Source: Microcoleus sp. FACHB-68
GTDB taxonomy: Bacteria; Cyanobacteriota; Cyanobacteriia; Cyanobacteriales; Oscillatoriaceae
Assembly (NCBI RefSeq): GCF_014695715.1
Contig: NZ_JACJOT010000007.1
Span: 84,081-148,080 of the forward strand
Direction: 5' to 3'
DNA: 64,000 nt
Numbering within the stretch: the stretch's first letter is position 1; each line of letters begins with the position of its first letter. The notes beneath the pieces were generated by a model that had not been told where the DNA came from, made no database searches, and saw only the letters and a program-made list of their open reading frames with translations. Positions 8,989 through 17,663 of this stretch are shown here, one piece after another. The position numbers were made by a program, and so were the translations under genes.

Positions 8989-9867
8989 CGAATAATGCGA
9001 TGTGGGGCTTTCTGGGTGATTTTCCGCTTCCAGCAATTGACCCTTCACATAACGATGGTAACAATATCGAGTCACGGATAAAGCTTAGCTGAGGGAGTTA
9101 GGCGAAATTGCAGCAGAACTTTAGCCTCCTGGGGATGCCGGTTGAAGGATCTGTGATTCTCTGACTCAGGATTAACTGACAACCTAGCTTGGGTGATTTT
9201 TCACTGACTTAGATTCACCGGCATTGAGAATTTTACGTCAACTTGGCCCATTTGAACCCTGCTTGCCGGGGAAATTTCTTGTTTGGCCTCCAGTGACCAT
9301 TTTTTCACTAAATTAATGTACAGCTTCAGGTCAAACTCATCAATTTTTCAAAAATTTCAAAATCATAAGGTTCTTTACCAGAAATTGAGCTGAACAAAAA
9401 GCACTCATTTCTTAGCATATTGCTGTTCAGATTCTTTTTCTCCAGCTCTCTCAACCTCAAACGTTGGTAAGGGTGTGTCAGTTTTATTGAGAGACAAACG
9501 CGGACTGGGTCAAAAGTAAAAGAGATGCTTTAATTTACAAATTAATCAAAGTGAGCAGCCTCTGCAATCGTTACAAGCTGCGAAAGCAGTTCTCGCTTTC
9601 CATCAAAGAAACTACTGATGCTTTCCCAGATGCGATGTTGTCAATATCCGAGAAAATACTGAGAAATTGCTTGAAAAAATCACGCTTAATTGTGAGGTAA
9701 ATCACTGCTCAAACCCAAGATTTTTTTTATATTAAGAACAACAAAAGAAACGCGGTTACAAAGGTCAACTAAATAAAGATTCGATAAAGTTTATCCCAAA
9801 CGGGAAAATTTAAAAGAGAATCTGGGAATCATCTAAATAAGCTCAAAACTGTCAAGGAGGATCTACC
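8989..9867. other. Long intergenic region upstream of PEP-CTERM gene
   Basis: Roughly 880 bases between divergently read rimM and the PEP-CTERM gene. No frame reads like a protein and stops are frequent. It must hold the rimM promoter on one side and the PEP-CTERM promoter on the other. CAAGGAGGA at about 9853-9861 is a strong ribosome binding site for the latter. A degraded gene cannot be excluded in 9480-9700. Confidence 0.45.
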
Positions 9868-10551
9868 ATGAAGTCCAAATTATTCTTCACCGCAACAGCC
9901 GCTGCCACTGCCACTGCACTCTTAAGTTTTTCCGCTCCAGCTCAAGCCAGCTTCTCATTTGGTACAAGCGGCATCCAGTTTGCCCAAAACACCACAGTTA
10001 ACTTTTCTTTTATCCAATCTAAAGGCGCTAACATATCCAGGTTGGGGATTTATGATGCCAACAAAAACCTCCTGACGAGCCTGTTTCAGGAAAAGGGCCG
10101 CTCGGATGCCGGTGCGGGACAAGCGGGCAAAGATAGCGAATGGTTAGGAACTGCTGCTAACATAGCAGGCTCGACCAAAGCCTCCTTCACATTTTTGGCA
10201 AATACAGTTTATTCTTTGGGTCTGTATAACCAAGGATGGGTCGGTAACTGGACAGTATTCTCCACCTCTAGCTTGAATACCAACGGTAACCAGCAAACTG
10301 TGTTTAACTCGGCGGGTGGCTCAGAAGGTAGCGCATTGAGCGGCGTTTCAAGTGTAAAGGCTAGCAATCCTTTTGTTCAAGGTGGCACCTTAATTTCTTT
10401 CGAGGATACCAAAGGCGGTGGAGACCGTGACTTCAATGACTTCACCGTTACTGCCGAAGCCGTTCCAGAACCCTTCACCATGAGCGGTTTAGGCTTAGGA
10501 TTGGGCGGTTTGGCACTGGCTCGCCGCCGGCGCAACCAAAAAACTGCTTAA
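9868..10551 (+). CDS. PEP-CTERM sorting-domain secreted protein
   Basis: 227 residues. A classic signal peptide covers about 1-27, with cleavage probably after AQA. The body is a Gly/Ser/Asn-rich beta domain containing FEDTKGGGDRDFNDF, which resembles DUF4114-type calcium-binding-like loops. The C-terminus is a full PEP-CTERM tail: VPEP at 199-202, a hydrophobic glycine-rich helix, then RRRR. Proteins of this class are exported, then recognised and processed by an exosortase and usually end up on the surface or in the extracellular matrix. An exosortase gene lies 237 bases downstream, so this is likely its neighbour substrate. The AAGGAGGA ribosome binding site and a strong downstream terminator suggest an abundant single-gene transcript. 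Confidence 0.9.
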   Translation: MKSKLFFTATAAATATALLSFSAPAQASFSFGTSGIQFAQNTTVNFSFIQSKGANISRLGIYDANKNLLTSLFQEKGRSDAGAGQAGKDSEWLGTAANIAGSTKASFTFLANTVYSLGLYNQGWVGNWTVFSTSSLNTNGNQQTVFNSAGGSEGSALSGVSSVKASNPFVQGGTLISFEDTKGGGDRDFNDFTVTAEAVPEPFTMSGLGLGLGGLALARRRRNQKTA

Positions 10552-10597
10552 GCAACTGAGCTAGGCGGTTGATAAAGTCGATTGTCAATCAGTAACA

Positions 10598-10631
10598 AAG
10601 CAGTTGGTTCACATGGCCAACTGCTTTTTTA
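10598..10631 (+). terminator. Rho-independent terminator after PEP-CTERM gene
   Basis: AAGCAGTTGG (10598-10607) pairs perfectly with CCAACTGCTT (10617-10626) across a 9-base loop and is followed by a T run. It separates the PEP-CTERM gene from the exosortase gene. Confidence 0.85.
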
Positions 10632-10788
10632 TAAATAAAAGTGTAATTGCAGCCGGCAAATCAATATCTATTGAGCCGGCAAGGTAAAATAAAAACAGTG
10701 CCGGCATGAAACTTTATTCATGCTTCAAACAAGCAAAGTCTGAGTATTTTCTTAACTTAAATTGTGAAGAGGGGGCAGCTAAAACCGA

Positions 10789-11628
10789 ATGAATTTGCCT
10801 AAACTTGTACAAGAACCCAAATTCTGGCTAGTCGCTGTTGCCGGCGTTTTAATGGCCTTACAGTTGACGCTCAGCGATCGATTCGAGCAGGTTGAGCTAT
10901 TTGGCACCAGTATGCTCGCATGGGGGGCGGTGTCATTCTTGATTTGGGAAAAACACAGCGCGTTAAACCTAAAAAGCAGTGTATTCGCTAAGTTTTTTGG
11001 AGCGACCCTGGTTGCGTTAGTTTTTGCAAAAACTGTCTTTCTCTCAAGTTACGATCCCTTCCTGCGCTTTTTTCCGCTCATTTCAGGGCTAGGTTTAGGG
11101 TTGGTGGCATCCGATCTCAAAGGATTAAAGCAATACTGGCAAGAATTGATTATCCTTGCTTTCCCTATCCTCGCTCCCGCACCGGCATTCTTGGTCAAGC
11201 TTGTTGATATCTCGCCAATTACAGCTAAGTCTGCGGCGATGATGCTTTGGTACAGCGGGTTTAACGTCAGGCATGAAGGATTATTTTTACATCTTCCCAC
11301 CGGCAGTGTAGAAGTTGGCAGTGGATGTTCTGGCTTAAGTGTCATTCTCCAGCTTTTGGGACTGGCGCTCCTTGTCTTGTTTATGTTCCCCACCACCTTA
11401 GGGCAAAAAATCATTGTGCCGATTGTAGCGGTGCTTGTAGGATTTGTCGTCAATAGTGGCCGAGTCGCCCTTATGGCTGTTCTGGTAGCGTCCTCCAATC
11501 CCCAATCCTTTGAATACTGGCATTTTGGACAAGGATCTCTGATATTTTCGATGATTGCCGTATTGATTTTCGGTTTAATCACTTGGTTTGCGATCCTGCG
11601 AGAACAACCAGAAAATCAGGACGCTTAA
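10789..11628 (+). CDS. Exosortase, probably cyanoexosortase A type
   Basis: 279-residue polytopic membrane protein with about eight hydrophobic segments. The exosortase catalytic residues are present: Cys180 in VGSGCSGLS, Arg225 in NSGRVALMA and His245 in YWHFGQGS. The enzyme is thought to cleave PEP-CTERM tails and transfer the protein to another carrier, like sortases do in Gram-positives. The A-type assignment rests on recalled sequence features and on the HpsJ-family neighbour. GAGGG at about 10766 precedes the ATG. The gene sits between a PEP-CTERM substrate and an HpsJ-family gene, a layout consistent with an exopolysaccharide or surface-protein export role. Confidence 0.85.
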   Translation: MNLPKLVQEPKFWLVAVAGVLMALQLTLSDRFEQVELFGTSMLAWGAVSFLIWEKHSALNLKSSVFAKFFGATLVALVFAKTVFLSSYDPFLRFFPLISGLGLGLVASDLKGLKQYWQELIILAFPILAPAPAFLVKLVDISPITAKSAAMMLWYSGFNVRHEGLFLHLPTGSVEVGSGCSGLSVILQLLGLALLVLFMFPTTLGQKIIVPIVAVLVGFVVNSGRVALMAVLVASSNPQSFEYWHFGQGSLIFSMIAVLIFGLITWFAILREQPENQDA

Positions 11629-12129
11629 TTAAGCGTGGCTTCAAATCACCTGGAGATTTTTAGAGAAAGCGGTGTGTCGTAGTTGCTTGAGAAAACTGGG
11701 GAGAATAGCTGAGTCTTCACACTTTTTAGCCGGCATCCAGTGTCAAGATTCGCACAATCCCTCATCTTCTCGATGAAGATAGGCAACTTGATTGACAGCA
11801 AGCCCCAGTCCATATCCCTGATCCGAAAATACACTGAGATCAAGACATCTCCTGGTAAACTAGCATTACGTCAGCACTGAGGAGAGGGCTTTTGCTTGAT
11901 CACCAGCAAACGAACTTGAGTAACTGTATCAATCGAACCCGGCATTAGCAGGCTACTCGCAACTTTTCTGGATAGCCTTTTTCAATCGGGCGATCAGAAA
12001 AATTGTAACAAGTCTAGCCGACTGTCTTTGCCGGTAGCAAATGCTTTCTCCAAAAACACTGACCCCATTATAAAAACCGCGTGGTTTTCTTGGTATCAGC
12101 GGTGGCAGCTACACGTCCCGCCACCTTGA
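11629..12129. other. Intergenic region between exosortase and HpsJ-family gene
   Basis: About 500 bases. No open frame with protein-like sequence was found on either strand; short frames at 11646-11843 on the minus strand have no recognisable content. The expected exosortase-associated small protein is not encoded here. Confidence 0.4.
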
Positions 12130-12855
12130 GTGACCGAGAAAAATCGACTCATTTACGTGCATGGTGCCAATCTTATGACTCGATCAGAAGGCGATGAAGG
12201 GCGGTCTATTTACCGGCTGCGTTGGGTGGGCTACGGCTTATTGTTGTTAGCCTTATTTAACACCATTGAAATTTTTATTCCGCCCAGTTTTATGAATCCT
12301 GGTTGGGAATTGCAAACGATTGGTGCGTTGGTTGAGCAAGTCCCCATTCCATTAATGGCACTGGTTCTAATCTTTTTTGGAGAGTCCTATGATCGGACAC
12401 GATTGGAAAAGCCCTTATTAAAGTTGTTATCGTGGTTGTGCCTATTGCTGGCGCTCTTATTTCTGTTGCTCATTCCCTTAGCTCTCGTTAACACTTGGCG
12501 GGTTAATGATCAATTTAACCAGCGAATTAACGCCCAATCACAGCAGCAACTTTCCCAAATGGAACAAGTTGAAGCGCAACTGGCAACAGGAACGCCCGAA
12601 GAGATCAGGGCACTAGCGACTCAGCTCAATAGCTTAGGCATTGCAATTGATAGCCAAAATCCTGAAGAAATTAAAAGTCAAATCCTTGCCAGAATTCCGC
12701 CGGCTAAAGATCAGTTGCAACAGCAAGCCCAAGCTGAACGATCAAGTCAGCGTCTTGGCTTGCTTAAAAGTTCTGTTAAATGGAATTTAGGGGCCTTGAT
12801 TTCTAGCGTTTTACTGTTCATCATTTGGCGGGGAACCGGCTGGGCACGGCGATAG
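12130..12855 (+). CDS. HpsJ-family membrane protein
   Basis: 241 residues. Membrane segments lie at about 30-50, 72-86, 100-122 and 221-238. Between the last two is an exported or cytoplasmic coiled-coil domain (NQRINAQSQQQLSQMEQVEAQL). This architecture and the PEEIRALATQLNSLG region match the HpsJ family, named from a Nostoc punctiforme hormogonium polysaccharide locus and often found beside cyanoexosortases. The molecular role is not established; help with polysaccharide secretion or exosortase function is likely. GTG at 12130 was taken as the start; ATG at 12175 is an alternative that would trim 15 residues without touching the membrane segments. Confidence 0.7.
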   Translation: MTEKNRLIYVHGANLMTRSEGDEGRSIYRLRWVGYGLLLLALFNTIEIFIPPSFMNPGWELQTIGALVEQVPIPLMALVLIFFGESYDRTRLEKPLLKLLSWLCLLLALLFLLLIPLALVNTWRVNDQFNQRINAQSQQQLSQMEQVEAQLATGTPEEIRALATQLNSLGIAIDSQNPEEIKSQILARIPPAKDQLQQQAQAERSSQRLGLLKSSVKWNLGALISSVLLFIIWRGTGWARR

Positions 12856-12889
12856 TGTTGGCGCTTGAAAAAATCATCTAAATTCAACC

Positions 12890-12970
12890 TCTTGCAAAAG
12901 TCTCGAATTGCACATTTGTCTAGAACACCAGCCAGTAACCTATCTGTGTTTAAAAAAGACTTTTGCAAGA
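12890..12970. repeat. MITE-like element with 14-base terminal inverted repeats
   Basis: TCTTGCAAAAGTCT (12890-12903) is perfectly inverted as AGACTTTTGCAAGA (12957-12970), giving an 81-base element. The inside shows no coding capacity. Such ends are typical of transposon termini or of miniature elements moved by one. It lies in the short spacer between the convergent HpsJ-family and Uma2 genes. Confidence 0.65.
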
Positions 12971-13054
12971 ACTCTAATTTATTCAATTGATGAAACTTTA
13001 ATACTCCTGCGCCCCTTAAATAGCGAGAGAGCAAAGGAAAAATTGGGTGGAATC

Positions 13055-13621
13055 TCAAGTAAATAGCCGGCTCACAGAACAAGTAAAATCGGGCAACAAT
13101 GGCGAACTCAACTCATCACTTGCCAACAGTGTCACGACTAACTGTAACTTAGCGTTTTCCCGGCGGTAAATCTCAACTTTTTGCAACCGCCAATCAACAA
13201 TCCAATACTCTTGAACTCCCCGTGATGAATAAAGTTTGAGCTTAGCTTCTCTGTCTCGGCGTTCATTCTCTTTACCCAAAGATAACACCTCCACCACTAA
13301 CTCAGGTGCATCTGTTAAATGTCCCGAATCGTCTACTAACAGCGCTAATCTTTCATTGCTAATCCAAACTACATCGGGTTCAACATTGTTAGCTTCGCTA
13401 AAAATAATGCCCGGATTAATAAAGGCTTTGCCTAATCGAGTTGTTCGTGACCAAATTTGTAGCTCTAGGTAGATGTTACCCCCAGCATCTTGATGGCTCA
13501 AGTGAGGTGATCTTGACATAAACAACTCCCCGTCAATAATTTCATAACGTGTACCGTTATCGGGTAACAGCTCTAAGTCTGCTGTCGTCCAGCGCACGCC
13601 TTCATTTACTGTTTGGCTCAT
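13055..13621 (-). CDS. Uma2-family (DUF820) PD-(D/E)XK nuclease-fold protein
   Basis: 188 residues. The family layout is clear: WTTADLELLPDNGTRYEIIDGELF at the N-terminus, EPDVVWIS with Asp83, PELVVEVLS with Glu111, then RDREAKLKLY with Lys127 and GVQEYWIVDW. These residues form the predicted metal-dependent nuclease centre of the restriction-endonuclease-like fold. Uma2 proteins occur in dozens of copies in cyanobacteria and their substrate is not known; many sit near mobile elements. A MITE-like repeat is just downstream. The ATG at 13621 fits the family N-terminus. Confidence 0.85.
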   Translation of the reverse strand: MSQTVNEGVRWTTADLELLPDNGTRYEIIDGELFMSRSPHLSHQDAGGNIYLELQIWSRTTRLGKAFINPGIIFSEANNVEPDVVWISNERLALLVDDSGHLTDAPELVVEVLSLGKENERRDREAKLKLYSSRGVQEYWIVDWRLQKVEIYRRENAKLQLVVTLLASDELSSPLLPDFTCSVSRLFT

Positions 13622-13716
13622 AATGAAACGCTCCGTAAGCTTTTATGAAATTTCAGAACCGGCAAAATTAGATTTAAAAAACAAAATTATCGATATTTTA
13701 ATTATAAATCACCTCA

Positions 13717-15114
13717 TTACTTGCCAATGCAAAACCGGCTGAAAATTCTATCTAAAACTGATTCAGTGACTTCTTCGCCGGTGATTTCTCCTAACGCTTG
13801 AATTGCTCCGCGCAAGTCAATTGTCCAGAAATCAAGCGGAAGCTGATTTCCAATGGTGGCGCTGACTTGTTCTAAAGCAGCCTTGGCGCGAGTCAGTGCC
13901 GCAGCTTGCCGCTGATTGATTGCTAAATCTAGGTTTGCAGCTTGTAGGTTGCCGGCATTAACTGCTTCTAAAATCGCTTTTTCTAAGTCTTCAATGCCTT
14001 GATTTTGAGCCGCAGATGTAAAGATTTTAGAGTCTAGGTTTTGAATTTTGGAGTGTAATTCTGTTTTTTCTGCTGCTTCTAACAAATCGGTTTTGTTGAT
14101 AACTAAAATTACCGGACGATGCTTGACTTGTTCGTAAATCTCCTGATCTTCGGGTGTCCAACCGGCACCGGCATCAATGGTTAATAGCACCAAATCAGCC
14201 GCCTGAGCAACCGAGCGTGACCGTTCCACCCCAATCTTTTCCACCACATCAACCGTATCTCGGATGCCGGCAGTATCGAGTACCTGCACCGGCACTCCCC
14301 GAACCACCAACTGAGACTCCACCACATCACGCGTCGTGCCTGGGAGATCCGTGACAATTGCCCGATCACTGCGACTCCAAGCATTCAGCAAACTCGACTT
14401 CCCCACATTTGGACGCCCGACAATTGCCACCTTTAAGCCGGTTCGCAGCAATTCTCCCCGATCAGCGGTTGCGAGAATCCTTGACAGTTTATCTAATATA
14501 TGGTTTATTTCTGCGATAACTTCCGGCTCATTCAAGGGCGGCAAATCTTCCTCAAAATCAATCCGCGCCTCAATTTCTGCCAAAACATCCAAGCAAGCTG
14601 TCCGCAATTGGCGAATGGGAGTGGCTAATTTGCCTTGTAAACCGGCAAGAGCAGCTTGAGCGGCTGCCGGTGATTGCGCCCCCACTAAATCTGAAATACT
14701 TTCCGCCTGAGTCAAATCGAGCCGGCCATTCAAAAACGCTCGCAGGGTAAACTCTCCAGGTTGTGCCAGCCTCGCCCCTAACTCCAAACACAACTGCAAT
14801 ACCTGCTGCACCGGCATAATTCCCCCGTGGCAGTGAAACTCCACCACATCCTCACAGGTGTAAGAACGCGGCGCTTTCATAATCAGCAACAGCGCTTCAT
14901 CCACAACCTGCTGACTTTGAGGATGACGGATATAACCATAAAGAATTCGGTGACTTTCCCAACTCTGCCGGCCTCCTGGCGCGTGAAACAAAGTTTTGGC
15001 AATTTCCAGCGCTTGCTCTCCCGATAGCCGCACGATCCCGATACTGCCCTGTTGCGGCGCAATTGCCGTGGCGATGGCTGCAATCGTTGCCCCTTGCGTG
15101 AATGTCTCTGACAT
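13717..15114 (-). CDS. mnmE: tRNA uridine-5-carboxymethylaminomethyl modification GTPase MnmE
   Basis: 465 residues, normal length. The N-terminal tetrahydrofolate-binding domain begins with [23 protein letters not shown]. The G domain has G1 GRPNVGKS at 233-240, G2 around PGTTRD (259-263), G3 DTAG at 280-283 and G4 NKTD at 340-343. The helical domain ends in the conserved FCIGK with Cys462. With MnmG it makes the wobble uridine modification of several tRNAs, using GTP and a folate donor. It is divergent from the Ser/Thr kinase gene upstream, and the 208-base spacer holds both promoters. Confidence 0.97.
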   Translation of the reverse strand: MSETFTQGATIAAIATAIAPQQGSIGIVRLSGEQALEIAKTLFHAPGGRQSWESHRILYGYIRHPQSQQVVDEALLLIMKAPRSYTCEDVVEFHCHGGIMPVQQVLQLCLELGARLAQPGEFTLRAFLNGRLDLTQAESISDLVGAQSPAAAQAALAGLQGKLATPIRQLRTACLDVLAEIEARIDFEEDLPPLNEPEVIAEINHILDKLSRILATADRGELLRTGLKVAIVGRPNVGKSSLLNAWSRSDRAIVTDLPGTTRDVVESQLVVRGVPVQVLDTAGIRDTVDVVEKIGVERSRSVAQAADLVLLTIDAGAGWTPEDQEIYEQVKHRPVILVINKTDLLEAAEKTELHSKIQNLDSKIFTSAAQNQGIEDLEKAILEAVNAGNLQAANLDLAINQRQAAALTRAKAALEQVSATIGNQLPLDFWTIDLRGAIQALGEITGEEVTESVLDRIFSRFCIGK

Positions 15115-15322
15115 CGTTCCCCCTGCCTCTATAAAATTAAATCTTCAGTTCGCTTCAATCACACGCGCCCTTTTCTAAAAATAAAGATAAACACCCACCG
15201 ACGCTAAGCCCCGACTAGAAACTTAGGGAAAAATAGAAGTTGTGGGCAGGAGGCGAAGCGGCAACACCCGGCATTTCACTCTCCTGTCAGACCATTGACC
15301 CATATCAGGCACGGGGGCAGTT

Positions 15323-17479
15323 GTGATTGGCAAACTATTAGATGGACGTTACCGGATTACTGAAGTTTTAGGATCAGGTGCCTTTGGACAAACTTATCTG
15401 GCAGAAGACACTCGCCGGCCTGGAAATCCTCAATGTGTGGTCAAGCAACTGTGCCCAACCAATAACGGCTCAAAATCCCTGCAAGCCGCTCACCGGCTGT
15501 TTAAACGAGAGGCAGAAACCCTAGAAAAACTGGGAAGACACAACAAAATTCCCCAGCTTTTAGCGTATTTTGCCGAAAATCAGCGATTTTATCTCGTTAA
15601 AGAGTTTACGCAGGGACATCCCGTCACGCAAGAAATTGTAGCCGGTGTCCCTTTATCAGAAGAACAAGTGGCCGGCATCTTGGTAGAGGTACTAGAAATT
15701 TTAGTCTTCGTGCACGGCAATCGTGTGATTCACCGAGACATCAAACCGGCAAACTTAATTCGGCGTGCTGGTGACAACCGATTAGTGTTAATCGACTTTG
15801 GATCGGTTAAAGAAATTACCGCTCAAATCGCCCAGGGACAAGGCCCGTGGACCATTGCCGCCGGCACGCCTGCTTATATGCCGGTGGAACAATTTCAAGG
15901 AAACCCCCAATTTAACAGCGATATCTACGCCCTTGGCATGATTGCCGTGCAAGCCCTCACCGGCCTACCTGCTACCGACTTACCCAAACTTCAAGACCCC
16001 AACACCGGCAAAATCACCTGGCGGCATCGAGCGATCGTCAGCTCACAACTGGCAGATATCATCGACAAAATGGTACACCACCACTATGGTCAGCGCTACC
16101 AATCAGCCGCCGCCGTCTTGGCTCATTTAAACAAGCTGCCGACCCTCTCACAACTGCCACCGCCACCAGAAACGATTGTTACTCAGAACGACCCACCGCT
16201 CCGGCAATTGCCCCTAAACCGCTCGATTTTGGCAGCAATCGTGGCATTTGTGGTCTTGTCGGGACTGTTTCTGCTGTCCCTGCGTCCCGACACCACCAAG
16301 TCCCAAGGATTTTACACGCGTGGATTAAAGCGGGCGGAAAGCGGGGATCAGGAAGGGGCAATTGCGGAATACACCCGCGCCATTCAATTCAATCGCAACA
16401 ACGCGGAGGCTTATTACAAACGGGGAAATGCTTACTACGATTTGGGGGAACTAGACAAAGCGATTGAGGATTACGATGAAGCAATTGAGCGAAATCCCAA
16501 CTACGCCGACGCCTACTACAACCGAGGACTCGCTCAATATGATCGCGGCAACCAGCGCGGTGCAATTGAGGATTTCAACGAGGTGATTCGCCTTCACCCC
16601 CAAGATAGCGGGGCTTACTATAAAAGGGGGATCGCCTACTTTGACCTCAAAGATTACCGCACCGCGATTCAAGATTACACGGAAGCAATTCGGCTTAACC
16701 CCGATGATGCAAAAGCTTACCAGGCAAGGGGAATCGCTCGTTTGGCGACGGACAATAAGCAGCCGGCGCTAGAAGATCACACGAAAGCAATTTTGCTCGC
16801 GCCTGATGATGCGGATGCTTACTACAGCCGGGGCAGAGCACGCTTTTTTTTGGCAGATTATCAAGGGGCGGTAGAGGATTATACCGAGGCGATTGGGCGA
16901 AATCCTAAGCAAGCCCAAGCCTATAGCAATCGCTGCGGTGCATATTTAAATTTGGGTCAACATGGAAAAGCGATTGCCGATTGTACTGAGGCGATCAAGC
17001 TGAATCCTAATGATGAGGTCGCTTATGATAATCGTTGTATTGCCCAGCACAATGCCGGTCAGTACAAACAAGCGATTGAGGACTGCAGCCAAGCAATTCG
17101 GATTAATGCCGGCAATCCTAAAGCCTATAGTAATCGCGGGTTGGCAAAGGCTGCTGCCGGCGATAGTGCCGGTGCAATTGAAGACTACACCCAGGCAATT
17201 CGCCTTAATCCCAGCGATTCCGTTGCCTACAGCAATCGCGCCGTTGCCCAGTCTAAGCGAGGAAATTATGCCGGTGCAATTGCTGATTATGCCCAAGCGC
17301 TGCGGCTGAGTCCCACGTTTGCCGGTGCTTATTTAGGACGTGGACTTGCCCGTGCTCAGATGGGAGATCGAGCCGGTGCGATTGAAGATGTACAAAAAGC
17401 CGCTACGCTTTATTTAGAGCAAGGCAGGCCGAGTGAGTACAAGGAAGCTCAGCAGCAGCTCAACAAGCTGCGGCAATAG
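15323..17479 (+). CDS. Ser/Thr protein kinase with TM segment and TPR repeats
   Basis: 718 residues. The kinase domain covers about 1-270. It has a glycine loop GSGAFGQT at 17-24, Lys41 in CVVKQL, catalytic loop HRDIKPAN with His137, Asp139, Lys141 and Asn144, and DFG at 158-160. All key residues are present, so it should be active. A membrane helix lies at about 303-322 (ILAAIVAFVVLSGLFLLSL). About eleven TPR units of the form AY-x-x-RG-x-A-x-x-x-x-G-D-x-x-x-AI-x-D-Y follow to the C-terminus, presumably outside the cytoplasm. The start is GTG, aligning with the ATG of the next gene's protein. The following gene is a paralogue with a broken active site. Substrate unknown. Confidence 0.92.
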   Translation: MIGKLLDGRYRITEVLGSGAFGQTYLAEDTRRPGNPQCVVKQLCPTNNGSKSLQAAHRLFKREAETLEKLGRHNKIPQLLAYFAENQRFYLVKEFTQGHPVTQEIVAGVPLSEEQVAGILVEVLEILVFVHGNRVIHRDIKPANLIRRAGDNRLVLIDFGSVKEITAQIAQGQGPWTIAAGTPAYMPVEQFQGNPQFNSDIYALGMIAVQALTGLPATDLPKLQDPNTGKITWRHRAIVSSQLADIIDKMVHHHYGQRYQSAAAVLAHLNKLPTLSQLPPPPETIVTQNDPPLRQLPLNRSILAAIVAFVVLSGLFLLSLRPDTTKSQGFYTRGLKRAESGDQEGAIAEYTRAIQFNRNNAEAYYKRGNAYYDLGELDKAIEDYDEAIERNPNYADAYYNRGLAQYDRGNQRGAIEDFNEVIRLHPQDSGAYYKRGIAYFDLKDYRTAIQDYTEAIRLNPDDAKAYQARGIARLATDNKQPALEDHTKAILLAPDDADAYYSRGRARFFLADYQGAVEDYTEAIGRNPKQAQAYSNRCGAYLNLGQHGKAIADCTEAIKLNPNDEVAYDNRCIAQHNAGQYKQAIEDCSQAIRINAGNPKAYSNRGLAKAAAGDSAGAIEDYTQAIRLNPSDSVAYSNRAVAQSKRGNYAGAIADYAQALRLSPTFAGAYLGRGLARAQMGDRAGAIEDVQKAATLYLEQGRPSEYKEAQQQLNKLRQ

Positions 17480-17663
17480 CGAGGTAGGAGGGGGAAACAT
17501 CAACGGATAAATATTGACCTCAATGCAGAGATTTTGTGCGCGGATGTTTTGCCCCTACGAGATATTTTTCTCCCTCTCTTCCTCTCTCCCGCTTCTATCC
17601 CCTTGCCCCGTTAGCCCATACAATTTTTTGCCAGAATCTACGAAAAATGGCTAGGGTGTTGTG

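Noticed and set aside
11646..11843. Minus-strand frame that might encode an exosortase-associated protein
   Set aside because: It is 65 codons, lacks membrane or signal sequence and is on the wrong strand for the expected partner.
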